A stretch of 64,000 bases of DNA from UBA5186 sp040005095 (GTDB lineage Bacteria; Actinomycetota; Thermoleophilia; Gaiellales; Gaiellaceae). Numbering within the stretch: the stretch's first letter is position 1; the number at the start of each line of letters is the position of its first letter. The stretch is from the NCBI GenBank assembly GCA_040005095.1, contig JBDTZN010000003.1, positions 23,799-87,798 on the forward strand. The letters are read 5' to 3'. This document shows positions 1 through 10,877 of this stretch, one piece after another. A program made the translations under genes and the position numbers. A model generated the notes under the pieces. The model was given only the letters and a program-made list of their open reading frames with translations, did no database searches and had not been told where the DNA came from.

Positions 1-836
1 AGGGAGTCGAGCCCGTGGCCGAAGTACTCGACGAACTTCCCGACCACGCCGGTCTTCCGCAGGATCTGGGTGACGGTGAGGACGAGGTCGGTTGCCGTCG
101 CGCCTTCCGGCATCGCGCCGGTGAGGCGGAAGCCGACGACCTGCGGCACGAGCATCGACAGCGCCTCCCCGAGCATGGCCGCCTCGGCCTCGATCCCTCC
201 GACCCCCCAGCCCAGCACGCCGAGCCCGTTCACCATCGTCGTGTGCGAATCGGTGCCGACGAGCGTGTCGGGAAACGCCATGCCGTCGCGCGACTCGACC
301 ACCCGGGCCAGGTACTCCAGGTTGACTTGATGGACGATCCCGGTGCCGGGGGGCACGACCTTGAAGTCGTCGAAGGCGGACTGTCCCCAGCGCAGGAAGG
401 CATAGCGCTCGCGATTCCGCTCGAACTCGCGCTCGACGTTGTGCTGGAACGCGAAGCGCGTGCCGAACTCGTCGACCTGCACCGAATGGTCGATCACGAG
501 CTCGGACGGAACGAGCGGATTGATCTTTTGGGCATCGCCGCCGAGGTCGGCCATGGCGTTTCGCATCGCCGCGAGGTCGACGACCGCCGGGACGCCGGTG
601 AAGTCCTGGAGCAGCGAGCGCGCAGGCATGAACGAGATCTCGCGGGAGGGCTCCTCGGTCGCCACCCAGGTCGCGATCGCCTCGACATCCTGCTCGTCGC
701 CGGTGCGGAGCGCGTTCTCTAGGAGGATGCGAAGCGTGTACGGGAGCCGCGCAACGTCGTAGCTCGATTGCAGCGAGTCGAGCCGGAAGATCGCGTAGCT
801 CGTGTCGCCGACCGTCAGCTGCGAGCGCGCTTCCAC
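1..836 (-). CDS. acn: Aconitate hydratase, N-terminal part (runs off left edge)
   Basis: This is the first 278 residues of aconitase, which isomerises citrate to isocitrate in the TCA cycle in the cytoplasm. The frame shows RSLLQDFTGVPAVVDLA near residue 72 and the family block GTDSHTTMVNGLG near residue 195. The usual [4Fe-4S] cysteines lie further downstream in the family and so fall outside the window. The GTG start is chosen because a TAGAAT box ends seven bases upstream and no ATG lies nearby. A receiver-domain gene lies upstream on the same strand, 112 bases away. Confidence 0.95.
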   Translation of the reverse strand, partial: MEARSQLTVGDTSYAIFRLDSLQSSYDVARLPYTLRILLENALRTGDEQDVEAIATWVATEEPSREISFMPARSLLQDFTGVPAVVDLAAMRNAMADLGGDAQKINPLVPSELVIDHSVQVDEFGTRFAFQHNVEREFERNRERYAFLRWGQSAFDDFKVVPPGTGIVHQVNLEYLARVVESRDGMAFPDTLVGTDSHTTMVNGLGVLGWGVGGIEAEAAMLGEALSMLVPQVVGFRLTGAMPEGATATDLVLTVTQILRKTGVVGKFVEYFGHGLDS

Positions 837-843
837 GACCTCG

Positions 844-849
844 ATTCTA
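844..849 (-). promoter_or_regulatory. -10 box for leaderless aconitase mRNA
   Basis: TAGAAT on the minus strand lies seven bases before the GTG start of aconitase, so transcription probably begins at or next to the start codon. Confidence 0.5.
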
Positions 850-948
850 TGGCTAAGCGTCGCTCAGCCCGAGACGGCTACGTAGAACGCGTGATCCTCG
901 CGCAGAGGGCGTCGCCGAGCTCGGTCGTGGGCGGGGGTGCCTCGGCCG

Positions 949-1356
949 CTAGGCCGGAGAGGACTGGTGGCGCCGCGCGCCGATCTCGACAAGCGTCGGC
1001 ACGAGCGTCTCCTGCATCTGCTCTTTCGGGATGTACCCCACGGCCCCGAGCTCGAAGGCTCGATCGGCGTCGGCGGGATCGTCTGACACCGTCAGCACGA
1101 GCACGGCCGCGGACGAGCCGAGCTCGCGCAGCCGGCGCATCGTCGCGAAGCCGTCGAGCACCGGCATGCGGATGTCGAGGACGATCACGTCCGGCTCGAG
1201 CGACAGAGCGAGCGCGATCGCCTCGCGGCCGTTCTCGGCGCGACCCACGACGTCGATCGAGCACTCCGTCGCGAGCACGGCCTCCAGCGCCTTCAGGTAC
1301 GTCGCGTGGTCGTCGACGACCAGCACTCGAACCCGTAGCGGCGCCGCAGCCTCCAC
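949..1356 (-). CDS. Stand-alone response-regulator receiver domain
   Basis: The 135-residue protein is a single CheY-like receiver with no output domain. It has the acidic pair D15-D16, the phospho-acceptor Asp61 in VLDIRMP, a Thr near 89 and Lys111 in YIPKE. No histidine kinase gene is next to it, so its partner is unknown; single-domain receivers usually relay phosphate or act on a protein target. The GTG start at 1356 is the most upstream reasonable one. An alternative GTG nine codons further in, at VLVVDDH, would give a more typical N-terminus. Confidence 0.85.
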   Translation of the reverse strand: MEAAAPLRVRVLVVDDHATYLKALEAVLATECSIDVVGRAENGREAIALALSLEPDVIVLDIRMPVLDGFATMRRLRELGSSAAVLVLTVSDDPADADRAFELGAVGYIPKEQMQETLVPTLVEIGARRHQSSPA

Positions 1357-1576
1357 GTTTTGTCAACGCGGGAAGGCCCGTTTTAGGTGCGACGCAACCT
1401 GCGCTTAACAAAGGCGCAACCGGAGTTCAACATGCGGCGAGATACAACGAGATGCGATGCATGGGCAAAACCTCGGATGGCGCACCGGTCCTAGCGTCGA
1501 CCGAAAGGACGGGCCCCGAACCCCTGGGGGCCTGCTTCCGCTCCGCCGCCTGCCAGCGCGGCAACCGGAAGCACGT

Positions 1577-1622
1577 TAGAGCCGGAAGCCCCCGCTTGCC
1601 TGCCACGGGGCTTCCGGCTCTA
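1577..1622 (-). terminator. Strong stem-loop after the HxlR gene
   Basis: Two perfect 16-base arms (1577-1592 and 1607-1622, TAGAGCCGGAAGCCCC and its complement) enclose a 14-base loop. The hairpin starts 15 bases after the stop of the minus-strand HxlR gene, as expected for a terminator. There is no long T-run. The rest of 1357-1636 shows no gene. Confidence 0.65.
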
Positions 1623-1636
1623 GCTCTTCTCCGGCA

Positions 1637-1947
1637 CTAGCCGACCGCGACGCGTCTGAGCGCGTCCACGACGACCTTGAGGCGCTCGCCTTCGGCCGTG
1701 AGGCGGTACTCGACGCTCGGCGGGCGCGTGTCGTGGACGATCCGCTCGAGGACGCCGGCCTCCTCGAGCTCGCCCAGGCGCTGCGCGAGCGTGCGGGGCG
1801 GGATCGGGCCGACGACCTGGCGGAACTCGTTGAAGCGCACCGCACCGGTGTGCGAGGCATAAAGGATCGCGAGGAGCCAGCGCCGCCCGAGAAGCTCCGC
1901 TGTTACGCGGACCTCCTCGGGAACCGGGATGCAGCGCCGGCAGCGCA

Positions 1948-1948
<1 letters not shown>
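1637..1948 (-). CDS. HxlR-family winged-helix regulator
   Basis: The 103-residue protein has the whole HxlR pattern: LLGRRWLLAILYAS, then RFNEFRQVVGPIPPRTLAQRLGELEEAGVLER (read here in two parts, about residues 20-70), then a wing ending in VEYRLTAEGERL. Two N-terminal cysteines in CRRC (residues 3 and 6) could sense thiol-reactive compounds, as known for some HxlR proteins. Its ATG overlaps the lon stop as TAATG, so it is translated with lon and could control lon or follow its induction. Confidence 0.88.
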
Positions 1949-4275
<2,327 letters not shown>

Positions 4276-4283
4276 TGGTAGTA

Positions 4284-4289
4284 ACTATA
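4284..4289 (-). promoter_or_regulatory. -10 box for lon
   Basis: TATAGT on the minus strand ends eight bases before the lon ATG. It lies back to back with the promoter of the amidohydrolase gene on the other strand. Confidence 0.55.
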
Positions 4290-4314
4290 CATTTTGTACC
4301 TGCCTGAGCGCCAC

Positions 4315-4320
4315 TAGACT
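4315..4320 (+). promoter_or_regulatory. -10 box for leaderless amidohydrolase mRNA
   Basis: TAGACT ends six bases before the GTG start at 4327, and there is no Shine-Dalgarno sequence in between. Confidence 0.55.
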
Positions 4321-4326
4321 TCCAGC

Positions 4327-5472
4327 GTGGAGGCGCTCGACCGCGCACGGAAGGTGCTCGTCCAATGGGACGAGGAGCTACAGCGCGAGCTGCCCGAGCG
4401 GGCGGAAGTGTTCGACGCCCACGTGCACCTCGGCGAGGACGTCGACGGCATGGTCGGGCGTTACGACGACCTGATCGACGTGATGGACCGGTACGGGATG
4501 TCGCGCTGCTTCATGTTCTGCCTCGACGAGCCCGATCGGCACCCGGCTTTCCGGGCGGCGAACGACCGCACCCTCGCTTTTGCGGCCCGCTCGGAGGGGC
4601 GAGTCATCCCGTTCGTGCGGCTCGACCTGAACGAGCAGCCTGTCGAGGAGGCGACCCGCTGCCTCGACCTCGGCGCCCGCGGGATCAAGCTGCATCCGCG
4701 GGCCCAAAAGTTCGACGCGAGCGACGACCGCCTTCGTCCTATATTCGAGCTCGCAGCTGAGCGGCGCGTGCCGATCCTCATCCACGGAGGCCGCGGGCTG
4801 CCGCCCATCGCCGATGGCCTGCGCCGTGTTTTCGAGGGCGCCCCCGGCTCGCAGCTGATCATCGCCCACGCAGGCATCGCCGACATGGCGTCCCTGGCGG
4901 ATTGCTTCGCGGGCCGCGCGGGCGTCTTCTTCGACACCTCCGTCTGGAGCCCGGTCGACCTGCTCGAGTTCTACCGCCTCGTCCCGCCCGAGCAGGCCGT
5001 CTACGCCTCCGACTTCCCGTACGGCCAGCAGCCCTCGTCGCTCGTGCTCTCGCTGCGGACGGCGCAGCTCGCGGGGCTCGACGACACGCAGCTCCGGGAC
5101 ATGCTGGCCGGCAACGCGAAGCGGATCGCGGACGGCGAGGAGCCGAAGCAGCCGTCCAAGCCGGTCGGCTCCGACACGTTTTCGCAGCCGATGGTCTTCG
5201 CCCGGATTCACCAGTACCTGTCGATGGCGACGCCGCTCCTCTGGACGCGCCAGGCGGACCACGTCGGCGTGCTCGGGCTCGCGCTGAACGCAACCGACGA
5301 CCGCAACGGCCGGCCCGAAGAGCTCGACCGGATTCGCGAGCTGATCGCCACCGCGCAGACGCTCTGGTCGGAATCGCAGCAGATCGAGGACGAGGCCGAA
5401 CGGTGGAGCACGAACCGCGTCACGTTCCGGCTCATCCATCTCGCGGACATCCTCGCGGTGACGACTCCGTGA
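4327..5472 (+). CDS. Amidohydrolase-2 family metal-dependent hydrolase
   Basis: The 381-residue protein is a TIM-barrel hydrolase or decarboxylase of the amidohydrolase-2 type. It has the metal motif DAHVHLG near residue 24, GIKLHPRAQ near 120, LIIAHAG near 178 and ASDFPYG near 228. About 95 residues after the barrel form a mostly helical C-terminal extension (from about residue 285) that is not part of the usual domain. It heads an operon with a molybdenum hydroxylase, joined by a GTGA overlap, so the two enzymes probably act in one catabolic route. The substrate cannot be told from the sequence. Confidence 0.85.
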   Translation: MEALDRARKVLVQWDEELQRELPERAEVFDAHVHLGEDVDGMVGRYDDLIDVMDRYGMSRCFMFCLDEPDRHPAFRAANDRTLAFAARSEGRVIPFVRLDLNEQPVEEATRCLDLGARGIKLHPRAQKFDASDDRLRPIFELAAERRVPILIHGGRGLPPIADGLRRVFEGAPGSQLIIAHAGIADMASLADCFAGRAGVFFDTSVWSPVDLLEFYRLVPPEQAVYASDFPYGQQPSSLVLSLRTAQLAGLDDTQLRDMLAGNAKRIADGEEPKQPSKPVGSDTFSQPMVFARIHQYLSMATPLLWTRQADHVGVLGLALNATDDRNGRPEELDRIRELIATAQTLWSESQQIEDEAERWSTNRVTFRLIHLADILAVTTP

Positions 5473-5906
5473 TCGAGCTCGACGTCAACGGCCAGCGGTA
5501 CGAGCTCGAGGCGCCGGTCGGACGCTCGCTGGCCGACGTCCTGCGCGACGACCTCGGGCTGATCGGGACGAAGATCGCGTGCGGAGAGGGCCACTGCGGC
5601 GCGTGCACAGTGCAGCTCGACGGCGTCCCGGTGCTGTCGTGCATCACGCTCGTCCACACCGTCGGCTCGCGCAAGATCACGACCATCGAAGGGCTGCGCG
5701 ACCATCCGCTCGTGGACGCATTCGTCGTTGCCGACGCGCTGCAATGCGGCTTCTGCACGCCGGGCCAGATCGTCTCGGCGAGCGCGCTCGTAGCCGCGAA
5801 TCCCAGCCCTTCGAAGGACGAGATCCGGCACGCGATGGCCGGAAACCTCTGCCGCTGCGGCACCTATCCGAAGATCGAGGAGGCGATTCAAGCTTGGCAA
5901 GGCTGA
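5469..5906 (+). CDS. Molybdenum hydroxylase, [2Fe-2S] small subunit
   Basis: The 145-residue protein is the electron-transfer subunit of a xanthine dehydrogenase/CO dehydrogenase-family enzyme. The plant-type [2Fe-2S] site is C38, C43, C46 and C58 (CGEGHCGAC...C). The second site in the helical domain is C93, C96, C128 and C130 (QCGFC, NLCRC). The start is a GTG overlapping the amidohydrolase stop as GTGA. It passes electrons from the molybdenum subunit downstream to the FAD subunit. Confidence 0.95.
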   Translation: MIELDVNGQRYELEAPVGRSLADVLRDDLGLIGTKIACGEGHCGACTVQLDGVPVLSCITLVHTVGSRKITTIEGLRDHPLVDAFVVADALQCGFCTPGQIVSASALVAANPSPSKDEIRHAMAGNLCRCGTYPKIEEAIQAWQG

Positions 5907-8155
5907 TCAAGACCGAGAAGGAAGTCGAAGGCCGCTACACCGAGCAGTGGATCGTCGTCGACGAGGATGCGCTCGACCAGTGGCCTGAAGGGCCGCTCGA
6001 GGTCGTGGGTCAGGCGGTGCCGCGCATCGACGGGCACGACCGCGCGCGCGGTCTCGCCGGCTACACCGCCGACGTGCGCCTGCCCGGCCTCCTCCAGGCA
6101 GCCGTGCTCCGCAGTCCTCACGCGCACGCGCGCGTGAGGAGCATCGATCTCTCGCGGGCGCTCGCCGCCGACGGCGTTCGCGCCGCGATCGGCCCGGACG
6201 ACATCGAAGGGCTCACAGACGAGCCGGCCTACATGGGCGCGCCGGTCGCCGCGGTTGCAGCCGACACGTTCGGCCAGGCGCGGGCGGCGGTCTGGCTGAT
6301 CGAGGTGGAGTGGGAGGAGCTGGAGCCGCTTCTGGATCCCGACGAGGCGGTCAAGCAGGGCTCGCTCCTCGACGAGTCGGAGACGTACGAGCGCGGAGAC
6401 TTCGAACGTGGACTGGTGGAGGCGGACGCCGTCGTCGAGGCGGAATACCGCACGCAGGTCGTCCTCCACAACGCGTTGGAGACGCATCAGTCGATCGCAC
6501 ACTGGGAGGACGGCGGGGTCACGATCTACATCTCGACCCAGTACATCTGGGGTGTGCGGGCCGCCGTCGCCAAGCTGACCGGCCTGCCGCAGGACAAGGT
6601 GCGCGTCATCTGCCTCGCGATGGGAGGCGGCTTCGGCGCGAAGAACAGCCCCGGCGACTACACGCCGATCGCAGTTGAGCTCGCGAAGCGGACGGGGCAG
6701 CCGGTGCGCTGCGCGCTCACGCGGCGCGAGGAGAACGTCGCGGCCGGCAACCGGAACGCGACGATCCAGCGGATCACCGCCGCGGCTCGCGCGGACGGCA
6801 TCCTCACCGCGCTCGGCGGCGAGTTCGTGAACGCGATCGGACACGGCGGTTGGTCGTCCTCCACCGAGGGCCCGATGCAGATGCTCTACGCCTGCGAGAA
6901 CATGCGGACCGTCAAGCACAGCGCGAAGCTGAACCTGCCGCCGATGGCGGCGTTCCGCGCGCCGGGCTTCGTCGAGGGGACGTTCGGCCTCGAGTGCCTG
7001 CTGGACGAGCTCGCGGCGAAGCTCGACATCGACCCGCTCGAGCTGCGCCGGCGGAACTACGCGGACTCGGACCGCCTGGACGAGCGTCCGTTCTCGTCGA
7101 AGCAGCTCGCGGAGTGCTACCGCCGCGCCGAGCCGCACTGGGCGCGGCGCGACGAGGTGCGCGCGAGCTCCTTCGGCCCGTGGAAGCGCGGCGTCGGGCT
7201 GGCAAGCCAGATCTGGTACGGCGGCGGCGGCCCTCCGTCCTATGCGTGGGTTCGCGTCGGGTCCGACGGTCATGCACAGGTCGTCACGGCGATGCAGGAC
7301 ATCGGCACGGGATCCCGGACCGCGATGGCGCAGATTGCCGCGGAGGAGCTCGGGATCCCGATCGACCACGTCCACGTCTCGCTCGGCGATTCCGCGCGGG
7401 GGCCGTACTCGACCCTCTCCGCCGGCTCCTCGACCATCCCGTCGATGGGACCGGCGACGCGCGCAGCCGCTGCGGACGCGAAGCGCCAGATCATCGAGAT
7501 CGCCGCGCAACGCTTCGACGTCGAGGAGCGCGTGCTCGATCTCAAGGGCGGGAAGATCGTCTCCGCGGACGGCGGATCATGGGATCTGACCGAGATCACC
7601 GGGCTGCTCGAGGACGCGCAGATTCTTGGCAAAGGGGCGCGCGGGCCGAACCCGACCGGGATGCGTGTGCTCACCTTCGGCGTGCAGGTCGCGGAGGTCG
7701 CGGTCGACGTAGAAACCGGCGAGGTTCGGGTCGACAAGATCGTCGCGATCCACGACGTGGGCCGCGTGATCAACACGCTCGGCGCGTCGAGCCAGGTCGA
7801 GGGAGGAATCATCCAGGGCCTCGGGCATACGCTCTCGGAAGAGCGACTGATGGATCCCGCGAGCGGGCGGATCCTGACCCAGACGCTCGACACGTACAAG
7901 CTGCCGACGATCGCCGACGTGCCCGAGATCGTCATCGACCTCGTCGACGTGCCCGACCCGCACCTGACGAACCTCGGAGCCAAGGGTCTCGGCGAGCCGC
8001 CGATCATCCCCGTCGCCGCAGCGATCGCCAACGCGATCCGCGACGCGACCGGCGCCGACGTGCGCTCGCTGCCGATCAGCCGCGAGGAGCTGCTGAAGGC
8101 GCTACGCGAGGCCGAAGCCAAGAAGCGCGAGCCGGTTGGAACTGCTGCGTCCTAG
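5894..8155 (+). CDS. Molybdenum hydroxylase, molybdopterin-binding large subunit
   Basis: The roughly 753-residue catalytic subunit oxidises an aldehyde or aromatic heterocycle at the molybdenum site. Visible motifs are AMGGGFGAKN near residue 243, AFRAPGF near 353, QDIGTGSRT near 475 and GAKGLGEPP near 698, which holds the catalytic glutamate. The AFRAPGF motif resembles xanthine/aldehyde dehydrogenases rather than the AYxCSFR loop of true CO dehydrogenase. The start is uncertain: TTG at 5894 (used here) or CTG at 5903, both overlapping the small-subunit gene. It also overlaps the FAD-subunit gene by 20 bases. Confidence 0.92.
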   Translation: MARLIKTEKEVEGRYTEQWIVVDEDALDQWPEGPLEVVGQAVPRIDGHDRARGLAGYTADVRLPGLLQAAVLRSPHAHARVRSIDLSRALAADGVRAAIGPDDIEGLTDEPAYMGAPVAAVAADTFGQARAAVWLIEVEWEELEPLLDPDEAVKQGSLLDESETYERGDFERGLVEADAVVEAEYRTQVVLHNALETHQSIAHWEDGGVTIYISTQYIWGVRAAVAKLTGLPQDKVRVICLAMGGGFGAKNSPGDYTPIAVELAKRTGQPVRCALTRREENVAAGNRNATIQRITAAARADGILTALGGEFVNAIGHGGWSSSTEGPMQMLYACENMRTVKHSAKLNLPPMAAFRAPGFVEGTFGLECLLDELAAKLDIDPLELRRRNYADSDRLDERPFSSKQLAECYRRAEPHWARRDEVRASSFGPWKRGVGLASQIWYGGGGPPSYAWVRVGSDGHAQVVTAMQDIGTGSRTAMAQIAAEELGIPIDHVHVSLGDSARGPYSTLSAGSSTIPSMGPATRAAAADAKRQIIEIAAQRFDVEERVLDLKGGKIVSADGGSWDLTEITGLLEDAQILGKGARGPNPTGMRVLTFGVQVAEVAVDVETGEVRVDKIVAIHDVGRVINTLGASSQVEGGIIQGLGHTLSEERLMDPASGRILTQTLDTYKLPTIADVPEIVIDLVDVPDPHLTNLGAKGLGEPPIIPVAAAIANAIRDATGADVRSLPISREELLKALREAEAKKREPVGTAAS

Positions 8156-8969
8156 CTCGCTCGAGGAGGCCACGGCCTCGCTCGGCAACGGCGCGCGTGC
8201 GCTTGTCGGCGGGACGGAGCTCGTGCCGCTCGTCCGCGCCGGGCTCGTTCAGGCGGACACGCTCGTCGACGTCAGCGCGCTGATTCCGCGTGGCGTCGAC
8301 GGCTCGCGGATCGGCGCGGCTACCACGCTCGCCGAGCTCGAGGTCGATCCCCAGATCCCCGATGCCCTGCGCGAGGCGTGCCGGCTCGCGGCGTCCCCGC
8401 AGCTCCGCAACATGGGCAGTGTCGGCGGGAACCTCCTCCAGGCGACCCGTTGCTGGTACTGGCGGCTGAAGTACCCGTGCTACCTCCACGGCGGCGACGT
8501 GTGCCATGCGAAGGCGGGCGAGCACCGCGAGCACGCGATCTTCGGCAACGAGGGCTGCGCGTCGGCGCATCCCTCCGATGTGGCCGCGGCGCTCGTCGCC
8601 CTCGGCGCCTCGCTGCGCACGACGAGCCGCGAGCTCTCGGTGGCCGACCTGTATCGCCTGCCGACCGACGACGACCGAGAGCTCACGACGCTCGAGCCGG
8701 GCGAGCTGATCCTCGAGCTGGATGTACCCGCTCCCGATTCGAGCGTCTATCTCAAGGCGATGGAGCGCCAGCGTTTCGCGTTCCCGATCGTCGGGGTCGC
8801 GGCGGCGCGCACTGGGGACATGACGCGGATCGCCCTCGCCGGCGTCGCGCCGATCCCGTGGCTGCTCGCCTCCCCAGAGGCGCTTGACGAGGCGACGCCG
8901 CTGCTGCGGACCGGATACAAGGTAGACATCGCGCGCGCGCTCGTCCGGCGAGCCCTCGAAGCGCTGTGA
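8136..8969 (+). CDS. Molybdenum hydroxylase, FAD subunit with extra Fe-S cysteines
   Basis: The 277-residue flavoprotein subunit has the FAD motifs ALVGGTELVP near residue 22 and NMGSVGGNLLQ near 92. Between the FAD domain halves sits an insertion with four cysteines (C106, C115, C123, C141) in a pattern like E. coli PaoB and 4-hydroxybenzoyl-CoA reductase beta. Those subunits bind an additional [4Fe-4S] cluster; binding here is inferred. The TTG start lies inside the end of the large-subunit gene, and the stop overlaps the next gene as GTGA. Together with the two preceding genes it makes a complete PaoABC-like enzyme. Confidence 0.93.
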   Translation: MELLRPSSLEEATASLGNGARALVGGTELVPLVRAGLVQADTLVDVSALIPRGVDGSRIGAATTLAELEVDPQIPDALREACRLAASPQLRNMGSVGGNLLQATRCWYWRLKYPCYLHGGDVCHAKAGEHREHAIFGNEGCASAHPSDVAAALVALGASLRTTSRELSVADLYRLPTDDDRELTTLEPGELILELDVPAPDSSVYLKAMERQRFAFPIVGVAAARTGDMTRIALAGVAPIPWLLASPEALDEATPLLRTGYKVDIARALVRRALEAL

Positions 8970-9649
8970 CGCGGGTTGCGATGCTGGTCGCGCTGGCCGT
9001 TCTCCTGGCCGGATGTGGCGGGACGACCAAGTCGGCGGGCGGAGCTTCTTCGACGACGTCGGCCGAGCCGGCCACGACGACGGCCACGGCCGCGCCGGGC
9101 GGTTGCAAGGCCGTCGCGGCGCCGCAGCCGAAGCCGGACGGCGGCCGCAAACCGCCCAGGGCGGCGCTCGACCTCGCGAAGTCCTACACGGTCACGATCG
9201 AGACGAACTGCGGCAGCTTCACGATCACGCTCGACCAGAAGCAGTCCCCGCACGCCGCCGCGGCGTTCGTTTCGCTGGCGAAGTCCGGATTCTTCGACCA
9301 CACGACCTTCCACCGGATCGTGCCCGGCTTCGTCATCCAGGGCGGCGATCCGACCGGTACGGGCACGGGTGGGCCGGGGTTCTCGACGCTTGATCCGCCG
9401 CGGCCGACGGCCCGCTACACGCGCGGCGTCGTGGCGATGGCGAAGACCGGCGCCGAGCCGCCCGGAACGGCTGGGAGCCAATTCTTCGTCGTCACCGCCG
9501 ACGATGCCGGGCTTCCTCCGGACTACGCGGTGATCGGCACGGTGACGAAAGGATTGCCCATCGTGATGCGCATCGGCGCGCTCGGGAACGCTCAGGAGCA
9601 GCCGACCCAGCCCGTCGTGATCTCCCGCACGACCGTCGCGGGGGCCTAG
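8966..9649 (+). CDS. Lipoprotein peptidyl-prolyl isomerase (cyclophilin type)
   Basis: The 227-residue protein starts with a lipoprotein signal (hydrophobic stretch, then LLAGC), so it is predicted to be anchored outside the membrane. A low-complexity Thr/Ala linker follows to about residue 55. The cyclophilin domain from about residue 70 contains FHRIVPGFVIQGGDP and AMAKTG...GSQFFV, the active-site blocks of the family. The GTG start overlaps the FAD-subunit stop as GTGA, so it is co-translated with the molybdenum hydroxylase. Whether it helps that enzyme is not clear, since the hydroxylase subunits have no export signal. Confidence 0.93.
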   Translation: MTRVAMLVALAVLLAGCGGTTKSAGGASSTTSAEPATTTATAAPGGCKAVAAPQPKPDGGRKPPRAALDLAKSYTVTIETNCGSFTITLDQKQSPHAAAAFVSLAKSGFFDHTTFHRIVPGFVIQGGDPTGTGTGGPGFSTLDPPRPTARYTRGVVAMAKTGAEPPGTAGSQFFVVTADDAGLPPDYAVIGTVTKGLPIVMRIGALGNAQEQPTQPVVISRTTVAGA

Positions 9650-9664
9650 ACGACCGTCGGCGCG

Positions 9665-10150
9665 GTGCTTTTGGCGGCCGGCGCGGCGACGCGGTTCGGC
9701 TCGCCCAAGCAGCGTCTCTTGCTGCCGGGGATCCTCGAGCGGGTGCGCGCGAGTTGCGTCGACGACGTGGTCGTCGTGGTCGGCGCGCACGACGTGGATA
9801 CCGAGGCGCGCACCGTTCGCGCCGACGAATGGGAACGCGGGCCGGGTGCGTCGCTGCGCGCCGGCCTCGACGCGCTGTCGCCCGAGACCGAGGCGGCGGT
9901 GGTCATCCTCGCGGACGGTCCGAATCTCGCCTCGGCGGCGATCGATCGTGTCGTCGAGGCGTGGCGCGCGGACGGTTCGCCGGTGCTCGCCGCGAGCTAC
10001 GGCGGCGTGCGCGGCCATCCCGTCCTCCTCGCCCGCGCGGTCTGGGCGAGCGTGCCCGACGAAGGGGCTCGGGCGCTCGAGCCGCAGCTCGTCCCGTGCG
10101 ACGACCTGGGCGCTCCAGGCGACGTCGATTCTGCCGATGATCTTCAATAG
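9665..10150 (+). CDS. MobA/MocA-like molybdenum-cofactor nucleotidyltransferase
   Basis: The 161-residue protein has the NTP-binding loop LLAAGAATRFGSPKQ at its very start and VVILADGPNLASAAIDRVV near residue 75, as in the MobA/MocA family. It is shorter than the usual 190-200 residues and begins almost at the nucleotide-binding loop. MocA-type enzymes attach CMP to the molybdenum cofactor of xanthine-dehydrogenase-type enzymes, which fits the hydroxylase genes just upstream. The GTG start is 13 bases after the cyclophilin stop. Confidence 0.85.
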   Translation: MLLAAGAATRFGSPKQRLLLPGILERVRASCVDDVVVVVGAHDVDTEARTVRADEWERGPGASLRAGLDALSPETEAAVVILADGPNLASAAIDRVVEAWRADGSPVLAASYGGVRGHPVLLARAVWASVPDEGARALEPQLVPCDDLGAPGDVDSADDLQ

Positions 10151-10174
10151 CAGGTTCCTCGTCCCTCCCGCAGA

Positions 10175-10867
10175 ATGACGAAAGCCCACATGGCCGTCGC
10201 CCGCCAACCCGATCGAAGTCCCGACGAGTCGCCGTTCGCCCGGGCTCGGCTCCAGCGACAGTTGACGGTCGAGGCGGCTGCGCAGCGAGCCGGTTTGAGC
10301 CCCGATCAGGTCGAGTGGCTCGAGGACGGGCGGGTCTACCGCTTCCCGTCGACCGACGACGCGCTGGTCGCCGCGCTGTTGTATGCGACCGCCCTCGGCA
10401 TCGACCAGCGGGAGGCGCGTGCGCTCGCCGGCCTGCCGGTCACCCCGCTCGTCGGAGGGAGCTCGCAGGCCAGGCTGATCGGTGTCGCAGCGTTGCTGGC
10501 CGCCCTCGCGGCGCTCGCCGGCGTGTTCTGGCTCCAGAGCGGGAGCGGGCCGAGCGGACGCTCGACGGCGGTGGTGACGCTGCCCCCCTCGTGGAAGATC
10601 TCGGTGGACGTCCTGAACGGCAGCGGCGACATCACCTGGACGCGCCAGATGGCGAGCCGGGTCGGTGCGCTCGCTTACCACGTCCAGCACGTCGGACGCG
10701 CGGACAAGTTCGACTACCGGCGGACAGCGGTCTACTACGAGCCGGGCGGAGTTGCGGTGGCGATCCGCCTCGCGCGGCAGCTCGGCGTGGTGACGAAGCC
10801 GCTACCCGGTGGCTCGGACCCGCACCACGTCGTCGTGATCGTCGGCCCGCACCGCGGTCCGGCTTAG
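10175..10867 (+). CDS. HTH domain, one membrane helix and LytR_C domain protein
   Basis: The 230-residue protein has a RodZ-like helix-turn-helix (LTVEAAAQRAGLSPDQVEWLEDG, about residues 30-52). A single hydrophobic helix follows at about 100-122. The extracellular C-terminal domain is of LytR_C type, from ISVDVLNGSGD near 144 to ARQLGVVTKPLP. This topology puts the HTH in the cytoplasm and the other domain outside. Its role is unknown; cell-wall or cell-shape functions are usual for both parts. The start ATG is 25 bases after the MobA-like stop. Confidence 0.75.
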   Translation: MTKAHMAVARQPDRSPDESPFARARLQRQLTVEAAAQRAGLSPDQVEWLEDGRVYRFPSTDDALVAALLYATALGIDQREARALAGLPVTPLVGGSSQARLIGVAALLAALAALAGVFWLQSGSGPSGRSTAVVTLPPSWKISVDVLNGSGDITWTRQMASRVGALAYHVQHVGRADKFDYRRTAVYYEPGGVAVAIRLARQLGVVTKPLPGGSDPHHVVVIVGPHRGPA

Positions 10868-10877
10868 AGCAGAGGAG

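Noticed and set aside
1389..1440. Repeated GGTTGCG/GCGCAACC pattern upstream of the receiver gene
   Set aside because: The match is short and imperfect, and such GC-rich words recur by chance in this sequence.
8747..10690. Long open frame of about 647 codons on the minus strand opposite the FAD subunit, cyclophilin and MobA-like genes
   Set aside because: It is Arg/Gly/His-rich with no domain, and the plus-strand genes there have clear motifs. It is a GC-bias shadow, as are similar long antisense frames at 4378-5439, 5888-7510, 27938-29542, 32510-33751 and 49953-51068.
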